Part shown: positions 48,441-61,216 of the stretch, in pieces | Layout: each line of letters opens with the position of its first letter | Position numbering within the stretch: the first letter of the stretch is position 1 | Origin: Macrotis lagotis | Lineage: Eukaryota > Chordata > Mammalia > Peramelemorphia > Peramelidae | Direction: 5' to 3' | Length of the DNA: 64,000 bases | Assembly (NCBI RefSeq): GCF_037893015.1 | Contig: NC_133663.1 | Location: 140,500,553 to 140,564,552, forward strand | Notes under the pieces: model-generated | What the model was told of the DNA's origin: nothing | Databases searched by the model: none | What the model saw: the letters and a program-made list of their open reading frames with translations, nothing else | Position numbers and translations under genes: made by a program

Positions 48441-48517
48441 TGGTATCTCTACGATTAAGTAATATTTGAATCTCAGTGATGAATTATACTCCCTTATTTA
48501 TGTATGAAAATAAGGGG

Positions 48518-48629
48518 GGAGAAGGAAGAAAGGGGAGGTGATTAGAGAAGTTCAGTTTGTTAAGACAAAACAAGTTGTGTTTTTTGCTAATGTTTGAGAA
48601 AGAGAAACAGCTGTGAGACATTTAGTATG
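48518..48629. repeat. Right arm of the 112-bp inverted repeat
   Basis: Reverse complement of 47626-47737. It ends (gctgtgagacatttagtatg) directly beside the CR1-like fossil. No convincing target duplication flanks the two outer ends, so a DNA transposon with long terminal inverted repeats is not supported. Confidence 0.95.
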
Positions 48630-50325
48630 CAATTTTAGAATTTGGAGGAACCTTTGAGTCCATCTGCACCAACCTATACAATAAAAGATGCCATACTATA
48701 AAAAATGGAATAAGTGGTTATCTACAGATATAGCTATTTCTCTGGATAGCACATTTCACTTTTCAGCATGTCTAACAATTAGAGATTTTATTTATTTTTT
48801 CTCCTAATACAAATCCTAAATTTGCTTCTTCGCAAATTCTTTCTATTATTTCATTGAAGTCCATAGATTTTATAAGTTGTTGATATTTATCCTTGTCAAC
48901 CCAATCTTTCATTGAATCCTTGCATACAAGCATATAACCTTATTTATACTTTTGAATTTCATCTCATTATAGTCAACTCTAACCTTTAGACTAGTAAGCT
49001 CTCCTCTCTCATCCTTCTTTTCTGTCATCAATAGTTTTATCAATCCCCACCAATTTTATGTTATCTATAATTATGATAAACATTGCATCAATAATATTGT
49101 TAAATAAATCAGAACCAATTATATATCATCGAATACTTCAAAGAGAAGTTTTTCCAGGTTGACACTTAGTCCAGTCTTCACCCATGCAAATAGTGAAGAT
49201 CATATTACCCACACTTTTCTATTTTCTCAGTCAGAATTTTTGAGATAGCTTAATTAAAATAAAGCAACATTATTGAGATCTGAGTAAATTTATCTACACT
49301 TTTGCAATCATCTACCAGGTAAAAATTGACAAAAAAAGAAAGACATTAACAAACAAACAAAGAAAAATAAAATAAAATGAATATAGTCAGACAGGACTTA
49401 TCCATACTGAACGCCTCTTGTCCCTTGTAAATTATTTACCAATCAAGTGCTATATATAATATATTTCATAATTTTCTCAGGAATTATAGTAATTTTTACT
49501 GTACTTTAACTTGCACACTCAACCTCTTCTTTTTTTCAAACTGAGATCTTATTACTTTTTCAATCTTGTCATACCTCAATTTTTACATAATATTTTAAAT
49601 ATTACTAGCATGGCTCACCAATTACTCTTTCAACTTTTTTTTCAAAATCTGAGGATATTGTACCATTGTCATTTAAAAACTACAACTTATTTTACTATCT
49701 CACTATCCCTCTTAGTCATTTTTTGATACTTGGAATGCTAAAATCATTTCCTTTATATAAAATAGATAGAATTATTAATATGACAAGTCAAGAAGTTTTT
49801 ACTGTTCTGCTTCTGTCAGAGTGTTCCAGCAGATGTCTGAATGATTGAAATCTATCATTACAATTGTTTACTTCTTTGCAAAATTTATTATCTCATAAAT
49901 TCTTCATTATTTTCTTTCTACCTAGGCAGTATGTGGTATATACTATATTCACAGTCATGTCTGTTTCTTTATCTATTGACTTTACTTCATCCTCTCTCCT
50001 TAGGTTCTTGACTGTCTTAACATGAATAGACTCATAATAAATAATGCTACTTTTCTCCTTTTCTTTTCAGTTCCCTATAGTCTTATTTTTGTTCCCACCA
50101 TTTCTGAGTAATAGCTATGAGGTAAAATTTGTCATTTGTATTAGAACATCTAATTCTTCCTGCTTTATATTAAATTTTGGTCATTGATTTACAGACATTT
50201 TAAATCATAACTTCTAATACTGGACCCTGTCTTGAATTTTGTCTCCAATATAATTTTGGATGTCCTAATTAACATTATCATTCATTTATTATAACTACTC
50301 TCTAGTACCCAGTTTTAGGTGTTTT
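48630..50325 (-). mobile_element. CR1/L3-like LINE fossil
   Basis: The order of short motifs follows the complement of an amniote CR1-type pol: the 'gtccatctgcaccaac' 3' block, 'accaattttatgttatct', 'ataatattgttaaataaatc', 'gtgttccagcagatgtctga' and 'ataaataatgctacttttct'. All frames are heavily broken. Recognition is from remembered motif order, so the family name is tentative. Confidence 0.5.
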
Positions 50326-50329
50326 TTCC

Positions 50330-50886
50330 TCCCTTACCATCTTTTTTATTATGCAAATAATTTGTCTTCCAATTACATACAACAGTAGTTTTACCTATCA
50401 TATTTGTAATGTTTTGAATTTTATAATTCCCCCACCTTCATTTCCCTCCCCCCTTCCCCCACAGAAGACAATCTGATAATATTTCCAATGTTTCCATGCT
50501 ATACATCGATCAAATAGTGTTGAGAGAAAAAACATATCCTTGAGGAAGAAATAAAATATTAGAGATAGCAAAATTACATAGTACATAACACAGCTTTTTT
50601 AAAAATTGAAGGTAGCAATCTTTGGTCTTTGTTTAAACCCCACAGTTCTTTCTCTGGATACAGATGGTATTCTACATCAGAGATACCCTAAAATTGCCCT
50701 GATTATTGTACTGTTCGAATGAGCAGGTCCATTAAGGTAGGGATGATATTGCAGAGAAGCCTGGAAACTTTTGCATGAATTGGTGCTGAGTGAGATGAGC
50801 AGAATCAGAAGAACATTATATACCCTAACAGCAACATGGGGGTGAAGATAAACCTTAATGGACCTGCTCATTCGAACAGTACAATA
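50330..50886 (-). mobile_element. L1 3' end with a 5' inversion (twin-priming type)
   Basis: 50330-50739 is a reverse-strand L1 3' terminus (3' UTR and the 'cacagttctttctctggata' block). 50740-50886 is the adjacent upstream L1 segment in forward orientation (gaattggtgctgagtgagat). The two share a perfect 35-bp inverted repeat at 50705-50739 and 50852-50886. Reverse 3' part followed by forward 5' part is the order expected of a 5'-inverted L1 on the minus strand. Confidence 0.75.
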
Positions 50887-50959
50887 ACTGGCAAATACAA
50901 ACTGTGTGAAAAATGTTTTATAGCTGTTCTCATAGTTCTGAGTCTGCCATGGTAGATAT

Positions 50960-53900
50960 TCTCACAAGTCTTTTATAATGTCTGAATTTAATTTAAATGG
51001 GATTTCTCTTTCTAATTCTTGCTGCTATATCTTGCTAGTAATATACAGAGATGCTGAGGATTTACTGGGTTTACTTTATATCTTGCTAATTTGCTAGAGT
51101 TGTTAATTGTTCTATAGTTTATTAGATTTTTTTTTAGTTTTCTCTAAGTATACTATGACATCATCTACAAAGAGTGAGAGTTTTGGTTCTTCTTTTCCAA
51201 TTCTAATTACTTCAATTTCTTTTTGTTCTTATATTACTGAAGCTAACACTTTTAATGTAATATTGAATAGCAGTGATGATAAGGGGCATTCTTGTTTCAC
51301 CCCTGATCTTACTGGGAATGTCTCTAGCTTATCCCCATTACATATAATAGTTGCTGATGGTTTCAGATAAATACTGCTTATCATTCTATGGAACAATCCA
51401 TTTATTTCTATGTATTCTAGTGTTTTTGAGTAGGAATGTGATTTGTCAAAGGCTTTTTCAGCATCTGTTGAGATAATCATATGATTTCTGCAAGGTATGT
51501 TAATGATATAATCACAATTTCCTAATATTGAATCAACCCTGCATTCCTGGAATAAATCCTGCTTGGTCATAGTGTATTATCCAAGTGAAAACTGACTGTA
51601 ATTGCTTTGCTAAAAGTTTATTTAAGATTTTTTTTCATTCATATTCATTAGGGAAATTGGTCTATAATTTTCTTTCTTTGTATTGCCTCTTCCTGGTTAG
51701 GTAACACAACCACATTGGTGTTGTAGAAGGAGTTAGGCAGAGTTCTGTCTTTACTTATTTTTCCAAAGAGATTATATAGAATTGCTAACAATTGTTCCTT
51801 AAATATTTGATAGAATTCTCTTGTGAATCCATCTAGCCCTGGAAACTATTTCTTAGGAGTTCTTTGATGGTTTATTGAAATTCCTATTCTGAAATAGGGT
51901 TATTTAGGTATTTAATTTATTCTTCATTTACTCTGGGGAACTTTTTTTAGTAGATATTAACCCATTTCATTTAGGTTATCAAATGTATTGGCATAGAGTT
52001 GGGCAAACTATTTTTGAATTATTACTCTAATTTCCTCCTCATTGGTGGTGAATTCTCCTTTTACATTTATGATACTAACAATTTGGTTTCCTCCTTTCTT
52101 TTAATCAAATTAATCAAAGATATATCTATTTTATTGCTTTTTTCATAAAATCAACCCTTGGTTTTATTTATTAGCTCAATAGCTTTCTTACTTGAAATTT
52201 TATTGATTTCTCCTTTAATTTTTAGAATTGCTAATTTTGTATTTAATTGGGAATTTTTAATTAGTTCATTCTCCGATTTTTTGGGTGCATGCTCAATTCA
52301 TTGATTTACTCTTTCTCTATTTAGCTCATATATGCATTTATAGATATATCCCTTAATAACTGCTTTGGCTACATCCTGTTAGTTTTGGTATGTTGTCTCA
52401 ATATTGTCATTGTCTAGGATGAAACCTCTAATTCTAACTATAATTTGTTCTTTGATCCACTCCTTCTTTAAAATGAGGTTATTTAGTTTCTAATTAATTT
52501 TAGGTTAGCTCTCTATGGCCCATTATTGCACATGATGGTTATTGCATTATGCTTTGAGATTATAATATTCATTATTTCTTCCTTTCTGCATTTGAGTATA
52601 AGCTTTTTTACGCCTAGTGTATGGTCAATTTTTACGTAGGTGCCATGTACTACAGAAAAAAATGGTATATTCCTTTCTATCCCCATTCAATTTTCTCCAA
52701 AGGTTTATTGTGTCTAATGTTTCTAACATTCTATTTACATACTTAACTTCCTTCTTGCATATTTTATAGTTAGGTTACCTAATCCTGAAAGAGGGAGTTT
52801 GAGGTCTCCCTCCAAGTAGAGTTTTGCTGTCTTTGTCTTTCTGTAACTCATTCAGCTTCTCCTCTAAGAATTGTTATGCTTTACAGCTTTGTGCATGCAT
52901 ATTTAGTATTGAAATTGTTTCATTGTCTATGATACCTTTTAGAAGGATATAGTTTACTTCCCTATCTCTATTAATGAGATCTATTTTGTATCTGCTTTGC
53001 CTAAAATGAGGATTGCTATCACTGGCTTTTTCATTTCAGTTGAAGCATAATATATTCTACTCCAACCTTTGACCTTTACTCTGTATGTATCTCTCTGCTT
53101 TAAATGAGTTTGGAAGCAAATATTGTAGGATTTAGGTTTTTAATCCACTCTGCTATCAGTATTTTGCTTTTGAATACCACCTCCTTCAGTGTGTTTACCC
53201 CCTTATATCAAAACCCCTCCCCTTTCTTTCCCCTTTCCCTTTGCTTTTTCATTCTTCTTTTCCTTCTGTCAGTTCCTTTTTTCTTCCCTTCATCCCTTTC
53301 CCCTCTTAATACTTGAAAGGTCAGCTAGGTTTATAAACTTAACCAAATCTGTATATGTTAATCCTTCTTTGAATCAAATCTGATGAGGGTAAGATTCAGA
53401 CAGTTCTCTTTCCTCCTTTCTTCCCCTTTATTGCAATAGGTTCTTTGAACCTGTTCCAGGGATATACTTTACCCCATTCAATCTCCTACATCTTCTCATA
53501 TCTTTACTGTCTGTTTTTTAAGGAGATATTATTTTTACATCATTCTACCAGAGTCACAAATAGCTCATGAATGTCCATTACTTCTGGCTAAGTATATTAT
53601 CTCTAATAGAGTTACAATTTTCAAAAGTTATGAGAATCTTCCTCCCAGGTGGGGACATAAACAGTTTCATCTTATTGGAAGACAGCTTTTCTCCATTTCC
53701 CTATTTTAACCTTTTTATGTATCTCTTGAGTCTCCTGCTTGAAGTCCAAATTTTCTATTTAGCTCTGGTCTTTTCATCAGGAAAAGTTAGAAGTTTCCTT
53801 TTTCATTTAGTGTCCATATTTTCCCCTAGAAGATAAGTTTTGCCAGATAGTGAATTCCTAACTGTATTCCAAGCTTCCTTGCTCTTTAGAATATCTAATT

Positions 53901-55515
53901 CCAGGTCCTTCAATCCCTTAATGTTGATGCAGTCAGGTCCTGTGTAATCCTTACTGTGGTTCCTTGGAATTTAAGTTGTATTTTCTGACTGCTTGTAGGA
54001 TTTTCTCTTTTATATTATGGAATTTGACAATATTTCTTGGGTTTTCATTTTGGGAACCCTTTCAGGAGAGGTTTGATATATTCTTTCAATAATTATTTTG
54101 CCCTCTGGTACAGGGTAATTGTCTTTCACTATATTCTGAAGTCAGAGTTGACACTGTTTTTCCCCTCAATGTTTGCAGGAAGCCCAGTGATTCTTTAGTT
54201 GTCTCTTTTGAATCTATTCTCCAGTTGTTTTGCAGATGAGGTATTTTACATTTTCTTATCTTTTTGTTTTTTTTTTTTTGTTTGGGTTATGTTTAACAGT
54301 TTCTTGTCTCATGAATTCATTTGTTTCCACAGATTCCAAATTTATTTTTAGAGAAGAATTTTCTTCATTTACATTTTCCAATTGATGAATTCTATTTGTG
54401 AAAGAGTTTTCCATTTGCCCCTTTGTGGTTTTGAAAGAATTATTTTCTTTTTGCACTTGTCCAATTGTATTTTTGTTTCTTGTTGCAAGATGATAATTTT
54501 CTCTTGGAAAGTGTTAATTTTCTCTTGCATTTCTCCCCAGTTTTTCCAACTGAGTTTTAAACTCCTTTTAAGAAGTTTGTCTAGACTGGAGACCAATTCA
54601 TATTCTCCTCTGAAATTCTAGTTCTCTCTGAATTAGGATCCTTGACTTCAAGGTAACTGTCAATGAACTCCCTTTCTGGTTTTTTTTTTTCATTTTCCTC
54701 AGATCTTGTGTTGGGAGAGGTGCTGGTTCACAGACCTTTGATATTGAATTCCCTAGAGACTTTGCTCACTGGGTTACTCCAAGAGGCCCCAGCCAGTAGA
54801 GGACACTAGATGCTTTCTTTCCCTGGAGTGTCTATAACCTTGATTAGGGGCCCCCTACCTAGGCCTGGGTGTGTATGGGGAGGGGGGCAACAGAATCCTG
54901 GTTACCCTAGAGCAATGTGGGCTGGTCCCTCAGACTATATAGTTAATCTCCTTCATCCTCAGTCAGCACAGGGAGAGATCTGCTGTCCACATTTGACACT
55001 GGAAGGTAGGGGCTGGGGGCTGTTACTGTGTTTCTTCTTGGAAGAGTCACATTCTTCCACCGGGATGGGAGGGGAGGGGATTCAAGTAGAAACACACTAT
55101 CTTCCCTGAAATTATGGGGGTTCATGACTCTTGTCTTCCAGACTAACCAAACTCACCAGATTGATGACTAACTGCCACACTGAAGCTCTCTTGCCCCACA
55201 CAGCAAACACTTCTGCACTGCACTCCCTGCTGCTGTGCTCACAGCAATTGCTTCTGCTGCTGTTCTCCGGTTAGTCCCCAGCCTCCCCTCCCCTTCCCTC
55301 CCCTGGATAGGCTCTCTGTTTTCTGGCCTCAGTTCACCCACACTACCCTGGGACAGACCTTGTTGGTGGATATACTTCTCCTAGGATCTTCTCTGAATGT
55401 TTTGGATCCAAATTCTGTTAAGAGGCTTGTTTCATGTTAGTTCTGAAGAAAAGCCAGGAGAGTTTAAGCAGTACCTGGCTTCTCTCCACCATCTTAGCCT
55501 GAAGTCACTCTGCTC
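50960..55515 (-). mobile_element. Long L1, 5'-complete, lacking the ORF2 3' end
   Basis: Reads leftward from a 5' end at about 55480-55515 (gctaagatggtggagagaag on the reverse strand). It passes through a GC-rich 5' UTR (54660-55480), then an ORF1 region (about 53850-54650) with coiled-coil frames such as MENSFTNRIHQLENVNEENS, an inter-ORF region, and ORF2. The reverse-transcriptase portion (51229-51570) includes ISTDAEKAFDKSHS, MISSIYLKPSATIICNGDK and SGVKQECPLSSLLFNI. ORF2 is broken many times and stops near 50960. Its 3' half and 3' UTR are absent or displaced by the neighbouring L1. The GC-rich frame at 54810-55109 is 5' UTR sequence. Confidence 0.88.
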
Positions 55516-55619
55516 AGTTCTGATTTTTTCAGCATGACAGTTTGAAAGACCCCTATTTATCTGAATCTCCACTTTTTCCCCTAAAAGAATATTCTCAGGT
55601 TTCACATCTTTATCGTTTT

Positions 55620-55840
55620 TTTCTACTTACATGAAAAGGTAATTTTCAACATAAATTTGCAAGTTTTTCACCACCTTCCTCTCTCTACTTCCCATGACAA
55701 CTAACAATATTGTAAAAGTTATGCATGTACAATGATGTTTATTAAATTTCCACTTTAGTCATTTTGTAAAACAGTAATTAGGACTAAAGAGAAAAAAAAA
55801 CTTTGGAAAGAAAGAATAAATTGTTTGCTTTTCATTGCAA
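55620..55840 (-). mobile_element. L1/HAL1 3' UTR fragment
   Basis: On the reverse strand this resembles the marsupial L1 3' terminus: the complement of cttacatgaaaaggtaattt, a C/T-rich tract (caccttcctctctctacttc) and the tgcatgtacaatgatg motif. Confidence 0.55.
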
Positions 55841-56305
55841 TCTTCAGTTTAAAAAGTTTTGGATTAGAAAATATACAAATTCTATTTTGATGATAAAAAG
55901 GAAATCAGAATAAGGCTTGCAATCTCCACTAGTGCAGCATAACTTTTTGTTAGTCTTTTTATTGACTGGATACATTGATCTGACAACAGGCATTTAGAAA
56001 TTCCAAAAATTCAAGAAGAAGAAAAACTTCATTCTACAGACTGCAAATTGTGCTTAATTAGTATATCAGGAATTGCTCCCAGTTCTATATATAATGTATT
56101 ATATCAAAATCTTCCACAAATAACCAGAACAGATTTGCAAATGAAAAACTATCTTTTCTATAACCATCATAAACTTGGAATTTGAATAATTAAGATGAAC
56201 CTCATGATAAAAATTTCAATTGATGGAAATTTGTTTGATGACCTAAGAGATTATTAATGTGGTGATCCCCATTTGAAATAATCTTTCCTTCCTAGAATCA
56301 TCATT
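55841..56305. other. No recognised feature
   Basis: AT-rich sequence with no frame or repeat that I can name. Confidence 0.5.
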
Positions 56306-56316
56306 AATAAGTAAAA

Positions 56317-56467
56317 GAGGGGTGGCTAGGTGGCATAGTGGATAAAGCACTGGTCCTGAAGTCAGGAGTACCTGGGTTCAAATCTGGTCTCAGACACTTA
56401 ATAATTACCTAGCTGTGTGGTCTTGGGCAAGCCACTTAACCCCATTTGCCTTGCAAAAACCTAAAAA
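56317..56467 (+). mobile_element. tRNA-derived marsupial SINE
   Basis: Forward copy beginning gaggggtggctaggtggcat and ending in ttgcaaaaaccta plus an A tail. The target duplication aataagtaaaa is at 56306-56316 and 56468-56478. One of the better-preserved copies. Confidence 0.92.
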
Positions 56468-56623
56468 AATAAGTAAAACAGATCTAAATTATCATTGTGA
56501 TTTAATTTGCTCAAAATAAAATTTCTTGTGGATGAAAGTAAGACAGCATGACATGCAAAAACAAATTTAAGTGTGGTAAAGACATGAATTTATCTTTAGG
56601 ATGATTAATTATGAATTTTGCAA

Positions 56624-59460
56624 GGGGGTAGAGCCAAGATGGCAGAGTAAACCAGCCCCCAAATCATTCTGAATACCATTAAATAATGATTCTAACAAAA
56701 TTTTAGAGTTATGGAACCCACAAAAAAGACTGTGTGAAACAATTTTCCAGCCCAAGATAACTTCCAAGATCCTTGGGAAGGGTATGTTGCAGTAGAGTTA
56801 GAAAGGGCCCACATCACAGCCAAAGTCCATTGCAATGGAAGCAGTTTACAGACCTCTCATCCCACAGATTGCTAAAGTCAATTTGGAAGGTCAGAAAGAA
56901 AACTCTATGGCAGCAGAGTAGAGACCAGTGCAGTGCAAATCTCAGCAAAGACATAGTCCCAGGGAACTGGAGGCCTGGGAAGCCATTCAGTGGCTGCTTC
57001 CAGACTGATCAGTCTACAGATGGTAAGGGAGTTGAGAGGAGATTGCAGAGGTCTTTTTTGCCAACAATGAAGCAGGACTCTTTTTCTTCACTCATACTCA
57101 CATGCAGTTTATATTCTGGACCCCAGTACCTAGGAAGAGGATTAGAAGTACAATACAACTACTTATAGCCTACAGAAGAGCGGGGATCCCTCTCACAGTT
57201 CCAGGACAGAAAGGAATGCTTGTGGTCATCCACAGACCACAGCACAGCCACAAGAGCAGTCATACCCTCTCATAAGTATTTTCAGGTCCTAGGGAAACTG
57301 ATCCTGAAAACAGCTTAAAAAATCCTCAAAAACCTGGGACAGTGCATCCTCCATCCTGATAACAGAACCTCACCTTAACAGTGAAAATAAAATCATAGGC
57401 CGGGGAAATGAACAAACAATAAAATAAAAAAAAAATCGACCATAGACATCTACTTTGGCCATATGGAGGATTAAAATACGTTCTCAGAACATAATAAAGA
57501 CAAAACTTCTGAATTCAAAGCTTCCAAGAAAAGAAGAATTAGTCTCAGGCTATGAAAGAGCTCAAAAAAATTTTGAAAATCAATTAAGGGAGGTAGAAGA
57601 AAAATTGGTAAAAGCAATGAGAATGATGTGGTAAAAGTCATGAAAATCAAGTCAGCAGCTTGGTGAAAGAGAAACAAATAACCACTGAAGAAAATAATAT
57701 CTTAAAAGCAAGATTTGGGGCAAATGTAAAAACAACCCAAAAGGTCAATGAAAAAGCAAAAATAAAATGTCCATATGTAAAAGGAATTACAAAAGTTCTC
57801 TGAAGAAAATAATTCCTTAAAATATGAGAAATTTTGTGAGAAATCAAAAACCAATAAAACAAAACCAAAATGATGAAAAACTAAAAGAAAATGTGAATAT
57901 CTCAAAGGAAAAAAAACTGACCTGGAACAAAGATCCAGAGAACATTATTTAAAACTTATTGAGGCATCTGAACATCATGATCAAAAAAATAACTTAGATG
58001 TCATTTTCCAAAAAAATTCTCAAGGAAAATTGTCCTGATATTCTAGAAGCAAAGAGCAAAATAGGATTCAAAAGAATCTATCAATAACCTCCTGAAAGAG
58101 ATGCCAAAATGAAAACTGCCAAGAAGATCATAGCCAAATTTCAGAACCCCTCAAATCAAGAAGAAAATATTTTATATAAGCAGCAAGACAGAAACAATTC
58201 AATTATCCTGGAACTACAGTCAGGCTAACACAAGCCTTAGCAGCTTCTACTTTAATGCTTGTAAGGCTAGGAATATGATATTCTAGAAGGCAAAAGAGTT
58301 TGGATTACACCCAAGAAACAACTAACCAACAAAATTGAACATACTTTTTCAGGGGAAATTCTGGACATCCAAAGAAATAAGGGTCTTTTCAACAAAGTCC
58401 CAGATATAACTAGAAACAACCAGAGCTAAAAAGAAAGTTTGATCTTCAAATATAAGACTCAGGTGAAGCATAGAGAGGATGGATGTAAAGGCCAACTGAT
58501 GAGGGATTCAATGCAGATGAATTTCTTGTATTCCTGCATGGGAAGATGATATTGATAATTCATATGAACCTTTTCATTTATTAGGGTAGTTAGAAGGAGC
58601 TTATATGGACAAGGCATAAGAGGAAAAGGAATTTAAAGTTATAATATATTAAACAATGAAGCTAATGGAGGAGAAAGGAATGTATTGGGAGAAAGGGAAA
58701 AAAGAGGTGGATGGGTTAAGTTATTTCACATAAAAGAGGTTAAAATACATTTTTTGCAGTGGAATGAGATAAGGGGAAGTTGAGGGGGAGAGAGTGAGTG
58801 AAACTTACCCTCATCAGAAGTTAAGGGTAAGGCCCAGAGGGAATAACTTGCATATTGGGTATAGAAATTGGGAATAGAAATCTATCTTACCTTAGAGGAA
58901 AATAGGACAGGAAAAGGGATGAGAGAAAAGGGATAGGGGTAGGGGAGAAGGATGTCTGTGATAGAAGAGAGGGAAGATTGTGGGAAAGGGTAGTCAATGC
59001 AACACACTTTTGAGGAAGGATGGGATGAAAGGAAAAAAGAATAGAATCTACGCGGGGGGATGGAGGGAAATACACCTAGCAATAGCAACTGTGGGAAAAA
59101 TATTGAAGCAGTTTTTTCTGATAGATTTATGATAAATAATGCTACCAATTCCAAAGACAGAGCTGTTGATGTTTGAATACAGACTTAAGCGTACTTTGTT
59201 TTTCTCTCTTTATTTTTTTTAAGTTTCTCTTTCTTTGTGGGGATGGGGGTATATTCACTTTTACCACATCACTATTTTAGTAATGTTTTTCATAGCTACC
59301 TATTTTTAACCTGCACTAAGGAACTTGCTTTCTCAATGTCAGGAGTAGAGATGGGAGGAAGGGAAAGAATTTGGAATGCAAGGATTTGGAAGTAAATTTT
59401 GAAATTTGCTTTTTTAATGTAGCTGAGGAAAAATTTTAAATTAAAATAAATAGAAAAAAA
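56624..59460 (+). mobile_element. HAL1-like element (ORF1-only L1 relative), near full length
   Basis: Begins gggggtagagccaagatggc, the 5' end typical of mammalian L1. A 5' UTR-like region and a broken ORF1 with lysine/glutamate-rich coiled-coil sequence follow (about 57490-58440). The inter-ORF purine-rich tract (about 58600-59050) then passes straight into an L1-like 3' end (gggaaaaatattgaagcag; tail ending near 59460). Almost no ORF2 sequence lies between. The same layout at 38.6-40.7 kb suggests an ORF1-only family rather than a chance deletion. ORF1 has several stops and frameshifts. No clean target duplication was found. Confidence 0.65.
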
Positions 59461-59688
59461 TAATTATTTATTTGAAGCATTCTTTTCATGTTAGAGATCT
59501 GACAGTGATCACTTTAAATAAGATTAAAAATTAGGGTTACCAATGCTACTGTTTTTATAAATAACAAAGCAGAAAGGGATAGAAATAAAGACTACATCAA
59601 AAGTTCTATCCTTGAAGGGAAAATAAGTGATTCCAAGAAATAAAAATAGCATAACCCTACCACTGAATTGTTCTGAAAAAAATTCTTT

Positions 59689-59832
59689 GGGGCAACTAGG
59701 TGGCATTACAGCAATGGCCCTGGAGTCAGGAGTGCCAGATTTCAAATCCAGCCTCAAACACTTAATAATTACCTAGCTGTGTGGCCTTGGGCAAACTACT
59801 TAACCCCATTGCCTTGCAAAAACCTAAAAAAG
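59689..59832 (+). mobile_element. tRNA-derived marsupial SINE
   Basis: Forward copy starting ggggcaactaggtggcat with the acctagctgtgtggccttg core and tail. The target duplication aaattcttt is at 59680-59688 and 59833-59841. Confidence 0.9.
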
Positions 59833-59841
59833 AAATTCTTT

Positions 59842-60654
59842 CCTTAACACTATTTCATATGAAACAAGATGGTAGATAGAAATCATTCAGACTTTCATCA
59901 TCTGAAAAAGCTAAAATAAAAAAGAGACATTTGTAGGACCTCAGATATAGGAAGCAATTAATGAAGTTGAATAATTGCATTGAAAAATTTTTTTTAAATT
60001 TACCCAACAGTGATCAAAACTTTTTGAGAAAATAGATGGCAAAAAATCTCTATGAAATGATTAATGATCTCCTTAAAAGCTCAAAAAATTATAAAATGTG
60101 ATGGTACCAATATTAATGTTTTTTCATATTGGGAGTTCAAAAAAAGTTAGGTGTTACCAGTGACAAGTATATGAAGAATTCTTCTATCAAGATTTCTCCA
60201 TAATGGAAAAGTAATTCCAGGATAATCAGAACTCAAGCATACTTGATAACTCTTGTTGATCAATGATGAGAGATAATTCACAAATAAAATAACAAAGTTA
60301 TTGGTAGCTATGTTTTAGCTTAAAATATCACAGATTTACTAGGAAAATAGAAATTAAAAATAACTATCTTTTCATGAAAACAGTATTTGATTAAGAAAGT
60401 CTGAAATCTCACATGAAATATTACAAAATAATTTGACCTATTGTATACCTGTAACCAATAAAACACTTTTTTATTGTCTTGTTTTACTTTTGATTGAACA
60501 ATCTGTCTACTTAAGTTAACAGCAACTTTGCAAAATCTGCCAACCTTCCTGCTCCAAATTGCAGTCACCTTCATCACTAACTACCAAGAATCCTTAGGTT
60601 AAGTGTGAAGGCTAAGTTGCTAAAATAGTAAATTATTGGGTTAAAATGATTACC
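59842..60654. other. No recognised feature
   Basis: AT-rich sequence without a credible frame or a repeat family I recognise. Confidence 0.5.
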
Positions 60655-60805
60655 CAGGGGCAGCTAGGTAGCATAGTGTATAAAGCACATGCCCTGGTGT
60701 CAGGAGTCCCTGAGTTCAAATTCAGCTTCAGACACTTAATATTTACCCATATGTGTGACATTGGCAAGCCACTTAACCCCATTTGCCTTGCAAAAACCTA
60801 AAGGA
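60655..60805 (+). mobile_element. tRNA-derived marsupial SINE
   Basis: Starts gggcagctaggtagcata and ends in an A-rich tail after ttgcaaaaacc. Flanked by imperfect 12-bp duplications, aaaatgattacc (60643-60654) and aaaatgattgcc (60806-60817). The body is more diverged than its siblings. Confidence 0.85.
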
Positions 60806-61216
60806 AAAATGATTGCCAAGAATTTAGTTATGTCATCTGGACTCATTTCCAAAGATTAGTCATCCAATCCTGAGGAACTGACATTTTTATTCCTTCAAGG
60901 CTAATATTAAATTATTTACTAATAAGTAGCATCATAAATGAAGACATTTCCCTTCCACTTTATATGCAAAAATGATCAAGTTGAATTGCTGTTCAAGATA
61001 TATTCTCAGATACTAATAGAGGTACTGATGCTTTGAATGTCAAAATATAGTAAAATAGTATCAGGAATTTAATATCTGTAAAAGTTCATCTTTAATCTGG
61101 AATCATGTAAGGAGTGTATGGCATGTTTTATTCTTTCTCTCTGTAATCATGATCCATTTGATACCTTAATGACTATTAAATTTTTGACAAACATTTTCTA
61201 GAGTGAATTTGATTTC

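Noticed and set aside
47626-48629. DNA transposon with 112-bp terminal inverted repeats
   Set aside because: No matching target duplication at the outer ends, no transposase, and old MIR sequence inside.
54810-55109. 99-residue GC-rich forward frame and its reverse partner
   Set aside because: The region is the 5' UTR of the reverse-strand L1, so the composition explains the openness.
56773-57168. 131-residue forward frame
   Set aside because: Lies in the 5' UTR-like leader of the HAL1-like element. No family recognised.
386-60805. tRNA genes at the SINE heads
   Set aside because: The tRNA-like parts are SINE promoters. No complete cloverleaf with anticodon arm is present.
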